DNA of 64,000 bases from Dastarcus helophoroides (taxonomy: Eukaryota > Arthropoda > Insecta > Coleoptera > Bothrideridae), in contig CM053326.1 in NCBI GenBank assembly GCA_028583605.1, positions 15,726,587 to 15,790,586 of the forward strand. Reading direction: 5' to 3'. A program made the translations under genes and the position numbers. Below, piece by piece: positions 1-11,313 of the stretch. The notes under the pieces were generated by a model, which was not told where the DNA came from, searched no databases, and was given only the letters and a program-made list of their open reading frames with translations. Position 1 is the first letter of the stretch. Each line of letters opens with the position of its first letter.

Positions 1-1257
1 AATTTCCCAAACTCATGGGAACCCAACTCGGGTTGTCAAATCGAGTGAAATAACTTGGTATTGAACTTGACAGCAAACTGAGCTGGAAGTACCACATTGA
101 AAATAAATTAAACAAAGCTTACAAGATCTTCTGGCAATGCCGTGGGGCCATCGGGAGGTCTTGGGGGTTATCCCCTAAGATGACCTTTTGGCTATACACG
201 GCAGTCATCAGACCAATTGTAAGCTAGGAGTTATAGTTTGGTGGCCAAAGACAAAGTGCACCACTATAAAACAAAAGCTAAATCACATCCAGAGACTAGC
301 TTGTCTGGCAGTGATAGGAGCAATGAAATCCACTCCAACAGCAGCAATGGAGGCGATCTTGTGCCTGCCACCTCTCAACATATTTCTTGAGGGGGCGGCA
401 CAGGCTTCTGCTCTCCGTTTGCAAGCAGGAGGAATGTGGAATACGGTAGGTAAAATGGTGGGTCACCGGCGCATAGTGGAGGAGGCGCTCCAAAAGGTAC
501 CTATTCTGGATGCGCCGATGGACCATCTACTGGTGAAATATAACTTCACAAAATCCTACCGTATAAAAATGAAGGAAGTACAAGCAAGGATACCAAACGT
601 AAGTATATACACGGATGGATCGAAAACAAATACGGGCACTGGAACATGAATCTTTTCGGAAGATCTGAACCTAAGTGTAAGTATTAAGCTAGATAAATAC
701 TCAACAATCTTTCAAGCGGAGATGTTGGGAATTTTATATAGCGCCGAACAAATGACGCAACTGAACATTACAGGAAAATATATCCAAATAAAAACGGACA
801 GCCAGGCAGCCCTTAAGGCCCTGAGGAATGTGAAAACAAACTCAGTGCTGGTATGGAATTACCACCTAGCTCTAGAACGCCTATCACAAGAGAATGCAAT
901 TGATCTAATATGGATCAAAGGACATTCTGGGAAAGAGGGAAACGAACGCGCTGACACACTGGCGTGGAAGGGTTCGGAGGGACAATTCGTTGGACCAGAA
1001 CCAACCCTTCCCCTGGCAAGATCAACCGTAGGATCCCTACTTAACGAAGAAACTTATTGTAAACATAAAGCCTTATGGGCATCAATAACAACATGCCGAC
1101 AAACTCACGCATTCATTAGAATGCCGTGCAGGGAAAGGGCAAAACTATGCCTACAACTCTCAAGGAATAATCTCAGGAAACTTGTAGGGATATGGACAGG
1201 TCACACCTCCACAGAATGGGAATCATAAACGACCCGAGCTGCAGAGGGTGCTTAGAA
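1..1257 (+). pseudogene. LINE relic: RT C-terminal part plus RNase H
   Basis: This is the 3' part of a non-LTR retrotransposon polyprotein, broken by frameshifts. Bases 52-225 read as the region after the RT palm (LGIELDSKLSW). After a frame change near 225 the reading continues (VIVWWPKTK ... LACLAVIGAMKSTPTAAME) as the RT thumb/connection. RNase H follows with YTDGSK at about 615-632, a stop at 647, then IFQAEMLGILYSAEQ, IKTDSQAALKAL and IWIKGHSGKEGNERAD. These supply the D, E, D and H/D positions of an LINE RNase H. A last frame change near 1200 leads to the C-terminal Cys motif (HLHRMGII, CRGC). Sequence identity stops at about 1257, where a palindromic repeat begins. RNase H points to the I/LOA group of clades, but the clade is not certain. 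The 5' end lies outside the window. Confidence 0.88.
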
Positions 1258-2208
1258 GCAACGGTTTTCAAGATATTTGCCTTCAAAGCTTGCCATAGAT
1301 TTCGAAATAAAAGTAATAAAACTAACTCTAAAATAGTTTATACCAAATATTACTCCACTGACATTATTATTACACAATTTTTTTAAATTTCTAAAGCAAA
1401 TTTAAATAAAATACCAAAACAAAATTTATTTTCAAAAATAAGTATGTGGGAAATGACCTTTTTCATGTAAAGGGATTGTAAACAATTAAAAATATGGCTG
1501 TCTTCTATTAAAATGTATCTCCAAATATCTGCTTGGAGTACCCAGACTATTAAAATTTTCTTGTGCGGACTCAGACATCATATCTCACATCTCTATGTTA
1601 GAAAATAAATTAGGTCTTAATTTTTTGGATTTTCTTTATTGAGATTTTCAAAATTTCGGTAATAATATTATTAGCAAAGTAATATTTGACATAAATTACC
1701 TTCAAAGCTGTCTTATGATTACTTTTTTTTCAAGCCTACTTCGAAAATTTAATATCCTAGTAATTTAAAACCAAGGGATGTCAAGCTTTAAAGGCAAATA
1801 TCTTGGAAACGGTTGCTCGTATCAACTTTCAGGAAGTACACCTTTTTTACATAATAAACATGAGGAAATAAAATAACCCATTTAAAATTAATATACGTGG
1901 GTGCACAAAAAAGTTATGATGATTTAGAATTATGCACGATAGCGCAGGTAGTCCACCTATCATCTATTGAAAATATGTTACCAAATTAGAGTTTGTCGAC
2001 TTAAGAAATCTCCTTGTGCCAAATTTCGTGACTATATTACAATCCGTTCCATAGTTGTACGAAAAAATCGAAATTTTTTTTTCAACTTTGACACCCTGTA
2101 CCTCTGTTAATATCAACTTTTGGTATAAGGTAAATGTAGCTAAATCACATTATTTATATTCGAAAAATCCACCATTAATCTGTGGACCATTACTTATGGT
2201 CCACCCTG
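1258..2208. mobile_element. TA-flanked palindromic element, family A, copy 1 (left end truncated)
   Basis: A segment near 1260-1290 (TCAAGATATTTGCCTTCAAA) reappears in inverted form near 1785-1816, giving inverted arms around an AT-rich centre. The right arm runs on to an end reading CCACCCTG followed by TA at 2209-2210. The same sequence occurs at 17625-18679. No coding potential is visible; the short ORF inside has no recognisable motif. TA flanks and CAGGGTG-type ends suggest a non-autonomous Tc1/mariner-type element, by inference. The left end is missing because the copy abuts the LINE relic. Confidence 0.7.
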
Positions 2209-2690
2209 TATATATAAATTTAATTCATATGCCGAGGTGATAACTTTTTAAAAATATTACTATAGGTTCCCATTTGGGGGCCACTTCGCCATACTTATCC
2301 TACTAGACCCTTTGCTAGGCAAATATGTTTTGACAGGTTTTTTTAATATGCAGCAACTCAAAATACGATTGTTTTCAAAGGAATATACTAAGTTGTTGGT
2401 GAATTTTTAGAAGTCGAGAAGATAAATTCTTACTGAAAAATATTTATGGCGCCACGAAATTAAGTTTCATAAAAATGGTCTGTTCAACAGATATTTTATT
2501 TTTGGAGTAATGTCAGCAACAAATTCATTCAATAAATTTTCAGTACAATCCGTCCCTTAACTCTTACGCTATTAGATTAAAAATTCAAGATTCGTAAGCG
2601 TTACATCTTTTAATGATAATTGAAATGGAAAATACTAGTTGATGATTTTTTTTTAAATTATAAATGAATCCTATTTAAGTGAAGTATGCA
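2209..2690. other. Unassigned AT-rich stretch
   Basis: I see no gene, clear inverted repeat or tandem repeat here. It lies between a palindromic element and a transposase scrap and is probably decayed transposon sequence. Confidence 0.3.
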
Positions 2691-2699
2691 AAAATATTT

Positions 2700-2906
2700 T
2701 GTAAAGAAGATATTGAACCTCATTTGGAAAAGAAACACACAAACGATGATGCGCACGCGTGGCCGCCGCGCTCGCAAGATATAATGCCACTAGACTTCTT
2801 TGGGAAACTATTAAGGAGCAGGTTTTTGCAATCACTTCTGCATGAAAAGACTGTTGCTAGGAACGATCGGATCTGCTTGAAAAGGTTACTCAATTCGAAA
2901 TTTTAA
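2700..2906 (+). pseudogene. Tc1/mariner-type transposase C-terminal scrap
   Basis: The reading frame from 2679 to 2906 contains WPPRSQDIMPLDFF, which resembles the WPxRSPDLxPLDFxLWG block around the third catalytic aspartate of DDE_3-type Tc1/mariner transposases. The proline of SPD is replaced (SQD), but the aspartate is kept. The text before it (HLEKKHTNDDAHA) and after it (KLLRSRFLQSLLHEK) fits poorly, so only about 50 residues of the block are recognisable. No terminal repeats could be paired with it. It is a dead fragment, and the match rests on one short motif. Confidence 0.45.
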
Positions 2907-2950
2907 AATATGCCAGAAAATTGTGCAAATTCCAAAAATGTAATATTATA

Positions 2951-3718
2951 CAAGGTGATTCTAAATGTAGTACCACAGATTTAGATTCGTAATTTAGAGC
3001 CCATAATAAGACAAAAAGTCTATATATAAGTTATGTCTCAAAACTCTTTGTTTCCGAGTTGCAGAGTGTGGAAGGTTAGTTGTTGATTATAGTTTTTAAT
3101 TATTAGTTGCGAAACGTGTACAGGTAACTGAATGAAATTTGGCACAACTCCATACTTTTTCGTGCCCTTTCCAAAAATCTATCAATTAATTTACACAATT
3201 TAACCAGTTTATCTAAGCAAGCGGTGCTTAAAATGTGCTTTATTAATTTTGTGTGCACTTTTGTCGCAAGTTCGTAGCAAAAGTGTAAACTACAAACACG
3301 TTTACATACAAAATGAACTTTTACTGTAATTCGATATTGTCAGCGGTTTTCGAGTAAAATGCATTTTTATATCGCGATGCATTATATACGCTTGCCCAAA
3401 AATATCGCATGCAACAGATAATTGACATTAAAATGAAAAAGTAAAATAAACTAAAATAGAATAAAATAAATAGCAGTGACATTTCCATGTTTTCCTGTCA
3501 CCGGTCGTCACTTTCTGTAAATAAAAGCTGATGTTTTTAAATTTGGTAATTGTTAAATATTTATGAAATATTTTTATTTAAATATTCGTTAAAGTTAAAA
3601 ATAATTTGTTTATGAAGTACATTTTAACTAATAAACGCATCAAAACTTATTTCCTTTCATTTCAAAGCCAACTATGTGTTATATCCGAGATTTTTGGGCA
3701 AACGTTTTTAATGCATTG
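2951..3718. mobile_element. Palindromic element, family B, truncated copy (left arm and centre)
   Basis: It starts after TA with CAAGGTGATTCTAAA, the same terminus as the complete copy at 8529-9695, and follows that copy through the left arm (GTCAGCGGTTTTC near 3340) and the centre up to about 3718 (TTTTTGGGC ... TTTTTAATGCAT). The right arm is absent. A reading frame at 3606-3965 crosses the break and is not considered a gene. Confidence 0.7.
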
Positions 3719-4735
3719 TCTGCTGATAACATCTATGTATAACATAAGTAAAAAAATCTTTTGTCAGACTACCACAAAAGAGATTTTTATGATTGTTAAT
3801 AGTAAGCTATTCACGTCAAAATTTTATAATTTTTATGTCAATCCTATAATTGTCAGTTACAGTAGTAGCCAACTAAGTTTTTTTTGTAAGCTTGAAAACA
3901 GCCATAATGGGACAATTGCCTTTACTGTTTCAGATGAACTTTATTCATGTAATGTACTCTTATAATATTCTGTTTGGGAAGTGGAGTCAGATATTTTTTT
4001 GCTTTCTTTATTTTGATATAAGAATAGGGTCTGATTGACGATCTCGAAAATTTGTAGCATCTCCAGGACAAATTCTAGTAAATGAAAAACCTCAGATGAC
4101 ATTGGCAGGGGTAATTCCCGACATCCGAACGTCGTTTAATAGTTTAGAACATCCTGACTTATGAAAAAAATCTCATTACCTGTGCATTAATTGTTGTTTA
4201 CGATTACCCCATTATTTTGTTTCCAATTTTTTGCCTTACTCAGTGAATTTCCAGGGGTAATTGTTAATGCTGCTAATTCACATCATCTGTGAGCATTTAT
4301 AACTTCAAATGGTCATGCAATTTGTTGACATATATTATGTAAATTAAGAGTATTTAGTAATAATTTACCTATAATTATACTTTACAGTTTTTATTAAAAT
4401 AATGCTGAAGTAGCTCTTAACTGATTTATAAAAATTTTTGCACCTTTTCACATAAAATACGATGACAATTTTATCCTACTGCTTAGAGCGCTAAAAGTTT
4501 TACTAACTAAATTAGATATTACAGTCTATAATTTTCATTAGTTTAAAGCTTCTAAAGTTGGATGTTTTAAAAATAAATAAATAAATAAATGTTTTAAATA
4601 TAAAAATAACATAAATAAATAAATATGTTTTACTACCCAATTTGATCCTATATTAACTGTAGCAGGTTTAAAAGTTACACAAGAAAGAAAGAAAAATAAA
4701 GTTTGTACTGTTAGCCTATTACATATATTCGACAT
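3719..4735. other. Unassigned stretch with (AAAT)n
   Basis: No gene is supported. An (AAAT)n simple repeat occurs at about 4571-4592, with a second run near 4611-4625. The minus-strand reading frame across it is made largely of the simple repeat. Confidence 0.3.
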
Positions 4736-4736
4736 A

Positions 4737-5300
4737 AAGGGTGTCTCAGAAAGTTTGACACTTTTATTACTATACTTGTATTGCTTTAGAGCCTATTGAT
4801 ATGAAATTGTCTGATTTTTTGCAATGAATGCAGCAAGCCTTGGCAATTTAATATCAGAACAGCTACTTGTCTCGATGAATCGATTTGATGTCCAACAGCG
4901 TGCGTTTTTGAATTAAATCATTCCTACATGGCACTTCGGATTCGGTTTCTTGCTCGTTATATTTTCCAAGACATCAATGAAGCAGTACCAATTTTAGTAA
5001 GTGCTGGATAAAGAAATTTGAAGAAAGGAGTCCTGATAATTTTAATAAGCAAGTGATGGTTTCGGAAAAGACCACTAGACATACATCAAATACTGCAATA
5101 GCAGCTGTAAGAGGACTGTTTCCGAATAAATCGATATCAAAAGTAGACGATATTAACTGACCGGAATTCCGGATTTCGCTTCAGACAATTTGTTTTTGAA
5201 TCGAAACCCCAGCAGATTTGATTCAGCTTAAGAATCTTATCCAGGAAGAAGAGACTGAAACCGTTACTCCTGAATTATGCACAAGCGTAATGGAAAATGG
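4737..5300 (+). pseudogene. Internally deleted Tc1/mariner-type transposase relic
   Basis: The segment opens with a terminus-like GGGTGTCTCAGAAAGTTTGA. Around 4890-5060 broken frames read as the N-terminal helix-turn-helix region of a DDE_3-type transposase (QRAFL, SFLHGTSDSVSCS, KWIKKFEE-like). At about 5080-5200 come the linker and second HTH (AIAAVRGLFPNKSISK, RISLQTI). From about 5205 the sequence jumps to the C-terminal tail (PADLIQLKNLIQEE, VTPELCTSVMENGLHLD), so the catalytic core is missing. Several stops are present. A matching right terminus could not be identified with certainty. It cannot encode an active transposase. Confidence 0.6.
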
Positions 5301-6660
5301 GCTACACCTCGATATTATAATTTTTCGTAGTTTTATGTTTCAAATGAGTTGGTGAATAAAGTTAAATATTGCCGAGCTAAATTACAAAGAAAAGTATAAG
5401 ACTCTCTGCGACAGGTCGCATTTACCTTTACCAATAAAATAAAACATGCATAACATATCACATATCAGATAAATTTAAATAAAATTCAGGAAATCAAGTT
5501 TCCTTTATCCATTTTAAATGCAACGTGCCAATTAAAATAGTTAAATATAATTCTGCAAATGTATCTATTTAAATTATTGTTAGCTTGATGATACTAATCA
5601 ATGACAATTGTAAAATGCATTGTACTCAGAAGAAAACATCAAAAAGTTCTTTTGCTAATAGAATTTTTTTCAATTTAAAATGTAAATAAACCTAGTGCAT
5701 ATTTTTATCATTACCCTCTGTCACGTTCAATAAAACAATATTTATTGATGTTGTAAACAAATATGAAATTAAAAATATTCACTTCAAACCATACTGATCA
5801 TTATTAACTAATGCACTACACGCAAAGGTTATTTATAAAGTTCTTTACGAAATTCGCGATAATGTAAATCGGGAGACTGATATCGGTGTAAAGCTCTCGA
5901 AGTTTTAATCAGTACTAAAAGAGCTTGTTCGCTTTAGCTTTAAACTTCCCACATGTAGTGTTGTAGTTATCCTACCTATGCAATTTCATCCATACTACTT
6001 TACGCATACAAGTGTCTCCTGTGTGTAATAACCAAGCCAATGTACTATGCAGCATGTCTTTTGTCTGATATTATTTACTAGTAAAAACGACCAGTGGGGG
6101 AATATTACCTGAGTTTATTGAATAAATATCAATTATTGCATTGGTACCACCACGGTTTCTACCTAAGAAATTATACAATCTTATATATTATCGAACAAAT
6201 GCACATGTGAATTTATGCACTGTTAACGTTGTTGGTTTGTTCTTTACATTTTCATGTGTCGAATTTAACTAATTTATATAAATTACTAAAATAACTTTTG
6301 GGTTACTTTATTTCTACTGCAACTACAATTAATTTTTGAAAAAATACACTGAGGACTGCCGACATAAATGAAAACTTAAAAGTAGGAAACAATGGTGCTT
6401 TCTTGATTTAAAAAAAAAGTGTTATTTTGGAGATGGATGGGAGCCCATTGGCGGTACATTTTGAAATAGTTTCATAACATACGCTGTGTCCGAAAAGCAT
6501 AAAATACATCAAAGTTTTATTATTTTAAATAGAACCTTATATATTTTTACATTTTCAGATGCTGTAATCACAATAAAAGCCAGTTTTTTGAGGGCTTGCC
6601 TCACCACAATTTTAAGGATTTGAAGATATTTTGTATTTTGTCAAAATGTAGTAGCAATAA
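5301..6660. other. Unassigned AT-rich stretch
   Basis: No gene, RNA or clear repeat seen. Near 6480 the text GCTGTGTCCGAAAAGCATAA resembles a TA-type transposon terminus, but no partner was found. Confidence 0.3.
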
Positions 6661-6675
6661 CTAAATATATTTTTG

Positions 6676-7500
6676 GAACACCCAAACAGTTTACATTCTT
6701 CCATTAGCTTCACCATGGAAATCGAAAACAACGGTGCTCTTCCTTTTCTTGACTTACTGGTCACCCGTTTACCAAACGGTCGCATCTCTCATTCCATTTA
6801 TTGAAAACCCACACATAATAATCGTTATTTGCTTGCAGAGTCCCATCATCACCATTTTTAAAAACGTTCTGTTATAAATTCACTGGTTTCACGAGCTGTA
6901 CCAATTTCACAGCCGATAAATCTTTCAGACGAATTGAACAAAATTCGTTTTAACTTCCGCAACAATGGTTACAAATCGCACAACATTGAAACGGTATAAA
7001 GGACATCTTCACCTACCCCTCGTCCTTCACAAAATTTAATAGTTTCGTTTAAAGCCTTTCTTCCTTATGTTCACGGAGTAACAGATCAAATCGGAAAATT
7101 ATTGAGAAAACACAACATTAAACCCATTTGTTCATCATCCTCAAAAATCCAACAGCTCCTCCCAAATCCCAAAGATATAATTTTATCCCTTCGTTCTAAT
7201 GGTGTGTACAGGGTTTGTTGTTTCTGTGGTTCAGTGTACATCGGAGAAACGGGGCGATCATTTAAGACGCGAATATTCAAGCACCAAAGATGTCTTAAGT
7301 CTGGTTTATTTTCGCAGTCGGCCATTGCATCAACATAAGACCGAAATAAGATTCTTTTTGATAATATTTCAATTATATCCAATATTCCCAATTACTATAA
7401 TAGGAAGATACGCGAGGTCATTGAAATCCAAAAATTCCCCAAAAACATCAGCAGAGATGACGGTTACATGCTTTTCTCCATCTGGAAATCAACCATCGGA
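6676..7500 (+). pseudogene. Penelope-like element polyprotein: RT C-terminus and GIY-YIG endonuclease
   Basis: Broken frames read in family order. ISFTMEIENNGALPFLD and LVTRLPNGRISHSIY (about 6700-6800) lead to KPTHNNRYLLAESHHHH (6808-6860) and LVSRAVPI (6880-6906), the end of the Penelope RT with its characteristic KPTH and SxHH blocks. A linker (FNSFK, HGVTDQIGKLLRKHNIKP) leads to the GIY-YIG core near 7200-7290 (YRVCC, CGSVYIGETGRSFKTRI, KH). A frame change then gives PNYYNRKIREVIEIQKFP and DDGYMLSSIWKS, the C-terminal part. The family's job is reverse transcription with target cutting by GIY-YIG. Stops near 6804, 6860 and 6995 plus two frame changes show that this copy is dead. The N-terminal RT is missing (5' truncation). 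Confidence 0.85.
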
Positions 7501-7855
7501 AATCTTCGGGAATGATCGCGCAAACGGATGGTATATAAAGTTTCCTCTCAGAAGAGTTTCGCCTCTGGTATGGTGGACCTACTGAGTTACCGTGCTCTTT
7601 TATCTAAACTTTCTTATCCTTTGTACCAGTTTTCAATTCAGAAGAGTTTCGTCTCTGATATGGTGGACATACTGAGTTACCGTGCTCTGAAGTTTTGAAA
7701 TTGGCCTATTTTATTTTTCATTTTTGTTTATTTCTTTGTATTTTATTTTTCATTTATTGTTTCTTTGTTCCCGAAGAAGCCCCCTACAATGGTGGGCGAA
7801 ACGTCGAACACTTTTAGTAATTCTTTGACATGGTCCAATCCCGGAAGAAGTATAT
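7501..7855 (+). mobile_element. Penelope-like element 3' untranslated end
   Basis: A unit starting GAAGAGTTTCGCCTCT at 7551 is repeated about 90 bases later at 7641, each time followed by TGGTGGACMTACTGAGTTAC. The tail runs through a hammerhead-like segment (7766-7810) and ends with CGGAAGAAGTATATC near 7852. The same arrangement recurs at 61991-62305, which shows this is the family's conserved 3' end. Confidence 0.75.
7766..7810 (+). ncRNA. Hammerhead-like motif in Penelope 3' end (core mutated)
   Basis: The order is TGTTC, CCGAAGA, A, GCCCCC-TACAAT-GG-T-GGGC, GAAAC, GTC, GAACA. TGTTC pairs with GAACA as a 5-bp helix I, and GCCCCC pairs with GGTGGGC (one bulged T) as helix II. GAAAC GTC occupies the helix III/cleavage-site position with almost no helix III. 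The conserved CTGANGA box reads CCGAAGA (T4 changed to C) and there is one extra A before helix II, so this copy is probably inactive. Hammerheads with tiny helix III are known in Penelope-like elements. Confidence 0.5.
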
Positions 7856-7981
7856 CCTGTACTAGCAATTTTAACGTTTAAATTCTCAACACTTTATTCG
7901 GCTATTAGAACCAAATTTAGGTTAAGTTGTACTAACTAAATATGTTTTGTGTAGCATGTGCAAAAAATGAATTAGGTTATA

Positions 7982-10475
7982 CAGGATCTCCGAAACTTAT
8001 AACTAAATAAGTAGAAGTTTTAGATGCTAAAAATTTGTTTATTTTAAAGAAAACATCCTGTATTTTACGTCAATGTCACTTGAAGAATTTAATTTCTTAT
8101 CGAATACTATCAGACTTCCCTACAGCTAACCGTTCACATTTTTATATAAAGCACACATTTTCAAAATGGAAACCAATTTTAACAAAAATAATTATCAAGT
8201 CAACTATGACATTTTCAAAAATCAGAACTACTTTTAATAAACTGTACATTTAAAGGAAAACACTTGATTATTATCATTTAAAATTTTAAATATTAGGGAT
8301 TCATTTGAAGAAAAATAAAATATGTTGGAAATGCAACCAACAATACTGGCCTATTAAAAGGATTTAAAATGACAACCCTTCGACTCTAGAGAAAAACACA
8401 ACCTCTTTTGAGGACCCGCAGCAATAATTTGTCAGCATTTCTGAGCATTTATTTCTTAAATCTTTTCCGATGCGCTTCTTTAAATTACCCTATATTATTG
8501 GAAGTGGGTTTAAAAAAAATCTTTTATACAAGGTGATTCTAAAAGTAGTCCTATAAATTCAGGATCGTGTTTTACAGCCCAAAATAAGACTAAAAGTTTA
8601 TATGAACATATGCCGTAAAATGCTTCGTTTTCGAGTTACAGAGAGTGAAACTTTGTAATTATAGCTTTTTATTAATAGTTGCGAAACATGTTCAGATGAT
8701 TGAATAAAATTTGTTGGCACAACTTCATATCTTTTCCTGTGCTTTCCAAAAATCTGAGAATTAGTTGACACAACTTAACCAGTGGGGGGTAGGCGGGTAT
8801 ATCGAGGGGGATGGTGATTAAAACGTGTCTTATATATTTTGTGTGCACTTTTGTCGCAATTTTTTAACATTTTTACATAGAAAAGGTACTCTTGCCAATA
8901 TTTGATATTGTCAGCGGTTTTCCAGTAAAATGCATTTTATATTTCGATGCATTAAAAGCGCGTGCCCAAAAATATGAAATGTAACATATAGTTGGCATTG
9001 AAATGAAAAAAAAATAAATAGTATTAACATTTTAATGTTTTCTTGTCACCGTGGTCACTTTTAGCAATTTCTCTAAATAAAAGGTAATGTTTTAAAATTT
9101 GTTATTTAATTAACATTTACGAAACATTTTTTTTATTTAAATATTGATTAAAAATATTTTTTTTGTAAAGTACATATTAGGTAATAAACATATCATAGCT
9201 TTTCCTTCATTTTAAAGACAACTTTGTGTTACGTCCGAGATTTTTGGGCGAGTGTTTTTAATGCATCGAAATATAAAAATGGATTTTACTCGAAAACCGC
9301 TGACTATATCGAATTTTGATTAGAGTACATTTTTTATATAAAAATGTTTGTAGTTTATATTTTTGTTAAAAAATTGCGACTTAAGTGCACAAAAAAAATA
9401 AGGCATGTTTTAAGCACCGCCCCCTCGATCTACCCGCTACTGTTTAAGTTGTGTTAATTAGTTCTTAGATTTTTAGAAAGGGCGCAAAATGGTATGGAAT
9501 TGTGCTAAATTTCATTCAATTATCTGTACACGTTTTCCAACTATTAATAAAAAACTATAATCAGGAAGTAAACTTCCACACCCTGTAACTCAGAAACGAA
9601 GCGTTTTACGACATATGTTTATATGGACTTTTAGCCTTATTTTGGGCTTTAGAATACAATCATAAATTTATGGTAATACTTTAAGAATCACCTTGTATAA
9701 CCTCATAAATAATCAATGAATTTAAATTGGGCGTTGGTGAGGGTTAATTCTGAAACATTTCTTCAGATCTAGGGTTTATAAAAAATGAACATTTGAAAAT
9801 TCTTCGACTTCACGATGGTTATGTGGTGAAGTTCCATTTATTTATAGCCACATCATTGCCCTAATCTCGAAATGTAATAAGGTTGGAAGTGATTTATCAA
9901 AACTTAAAAAGTGTTCCATTTAAAATTTCCGCAAAATAGGAATCGCTTAGTTTGAATTCGCCTTTAATTTTTTATAAAACATCTGTAAACAAAAATATGG
10001 TAATATGAAGAAACGCATCGGAAGAGTTTCATGAAATAAATGCCCAGAAATGTTGACAAATGGTGAAGGCCTCGAATAGCGGTTATGTTTTAGTCTAGAG
10101 TCAAAGAGTCGTCACTTTATAATAAACCAATTTTGTTTATTGTATTTGAAACATTCTTTTATTTTCCTCCTTTAAATTAATCCATAATACTTAAAATTTT
10201 AAATGATAATTATTAATGTTTTTCAATCCGCTGTTACAAGTAGTAGAGATTTTTTAAAATGCCACAACTAACTTGATAAATATTAAATTTGTTAAAATCG
10301 ATTTCCATTTTGAAAATATGCATTTTACATAAAGACGCGAACAGATAGCTATAAGGATCTTTTGAAATATTTTATACAGAATTAAATTCTACAACTGATG
10401 TTGTTCCTTTTAAAATAAACAAGTTATCAGCGTTTAAAAGTTGTACTTATTTGGTCATAGTTTTTGGAGACCCCG
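7982..10475. mobile_element. TA-flanked palindromic element, family C, hosting a nested element
   Basis: The left end CAGGATCTCCGAAAC (after TA at 7980-7981) pairs with the right end TTTTGGAGACCCCG (before TA at 10476). The arms continue as about 540-bp inverted repeats: near 8160 TTTTCAAAATGGAAACCAA against its inverse near 10310, and CTTCGACTCTAGA near 8378 against its inverse near 10100. The centre holds another complete palindromic element (8529-9695). No coding sequence. Likely a non-autonomous Tc1/mariner-type or foldback element; the class is inferred from TA flanks only. Confidence 0.75.
8529..9695. mobile_element. Palindromic element, family B, complete copy
   Basis: The left end CAAGGTGATTCT and right end AGAATCACCTTG are flanked by TA. 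The inverted arms extend about 450 bp: CCCAAAATAAGACTAAAAGT near 8580 against its inverse near 9620, and GTCAGCGGTTTTCCAGTAAA near 8927 against the inverse near 9280. The centre is AT-rich and non-coding. It shares its sequence with the truncated copy at 2951-3718. Confidence 0.8.
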
Positions 10476-10653
10476 TACACACCAATCAGTTTTTTAAATT
10501 TTTAATCAACTAATAAAATAACCTAAATCTGGTTTTAATACCTAAAATACATGTTGGGAATTTAAACATTAAAACTGTTACAACATTTTCACATAAATCA
10601 AAATATGTTAAAATAATTGACATTTCCAACCCTTACTTCGTGGAATTCTTTAA

Positions 10654-11129
10654 TGCCAGCTACACACTCGCGCCGAGAAAGCCCGCGAAATAGCGGAAAG
10701 TGAGTGTGGAGGCTTTCGCAGCCTTCGCGTTCGCGCTTCGCGCTGTTCCCCGTTCGAAATCGGTTTTTTGGTCCCCGTCAAAGGGCTCGCGGGACTTTGG
10801 CAAGGCGCAAGCGCGAATGCATCCACATTCGCGGAGTGAATTCAGTCACAGTTTTAGTCTTTTCTCGTGATTATTGCGTGGTTTCAGAGAGGACTATTTT
10901 CTTTTTTTCTTTATTTGGTGTTTATTTTTAATATACAGATAATTATAAAATGCTATAGCGCAAAGCGAAGCGGCAGCAGCAGTGGCTACCTGTGGGTCCA
11001 TTTCTCTTGGAAGCGCGAACTACACTGCGAAGTTTGCGAGTGTGAAGAGGTACGTTTTTCGTGCAAAAATCGCACGCGAATCGCAACGTGAATTCACGCA
11101 GCGATTCGCGCGCGAGTGTGGAGCCGGCA
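10654..11129. mobile_element. GC-rich Harbinger-like MITE with TAA target duplication
   Basis: The ends are inverted copies: TGCCAGCTACACACTCGCGC at the left, and at the right GCGCGAGTGTGGAGCCGGCA, which is the inverse with two mismatches. TAA flanks both sides (10651-10653 and 11130-11132), matching the 3-bp TWA duplication known for PIF/Harbinger. The 476-bp interior is far richer in G+C and CG than its surroundings, with many repeats of the word GCGCGAAT or its inverse. It encodes nothing recognisable; the two overlapping short reading frames inside are a by-product of the GC content. Assignment to Harbinger is inferred from the duplication and size. Confidence 0.72.
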
Positions 11130-11135
11130 TAAGAT

Positions 11136-11313
11136 TCATAGCTATTAAACTTTATTAACGATCAAAAAGCAACATATATTAAAAACTCTTCAATGTTTGG
11201 ATAAATATTTGTTAACACATGCAAAACCTGGTGCTAGCAAATATTTATCCAAACATTGTGGAATTTTTAATATCTGTTGCTTTTTGATCGTTAATAAAGT
11301 TTAATGGTTATGA
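11136..11313. repeat. Long hairpin, about 76-bp arms
   Basis: 11136-11211 and 11238-11313 are inverted copies with few differences, separated by 26 bases. For example AACGATCAAAAAGCAACA pairs with TGTTGCTTTTTGATCGTT. A relative of the right arm lies at about 35998-36080. The MITE at 10654-11129 sits directly beside it, and the bases before the MITE (ATTGACATTTCCAAC at about 10616) also match text before the 36-kb relative. So the MITE probably jumped into this repeat family. Confidence 0.75.

Noticed and set aside
3606..3965. 119-codon frame at 3.6-4.0 kb
   Set aside because: Its first third is family B palindrome sequence, also present without the frame at 9.2 kb, and the rest has no recognisable features.
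10704..11091. Two overlapping plus-strand frames rich in Arg/Ser in the GC-rich element
   Set aside because: They lie inside a MITE with firm borders. The composition explains the open frames, and no start context or domain is seen.
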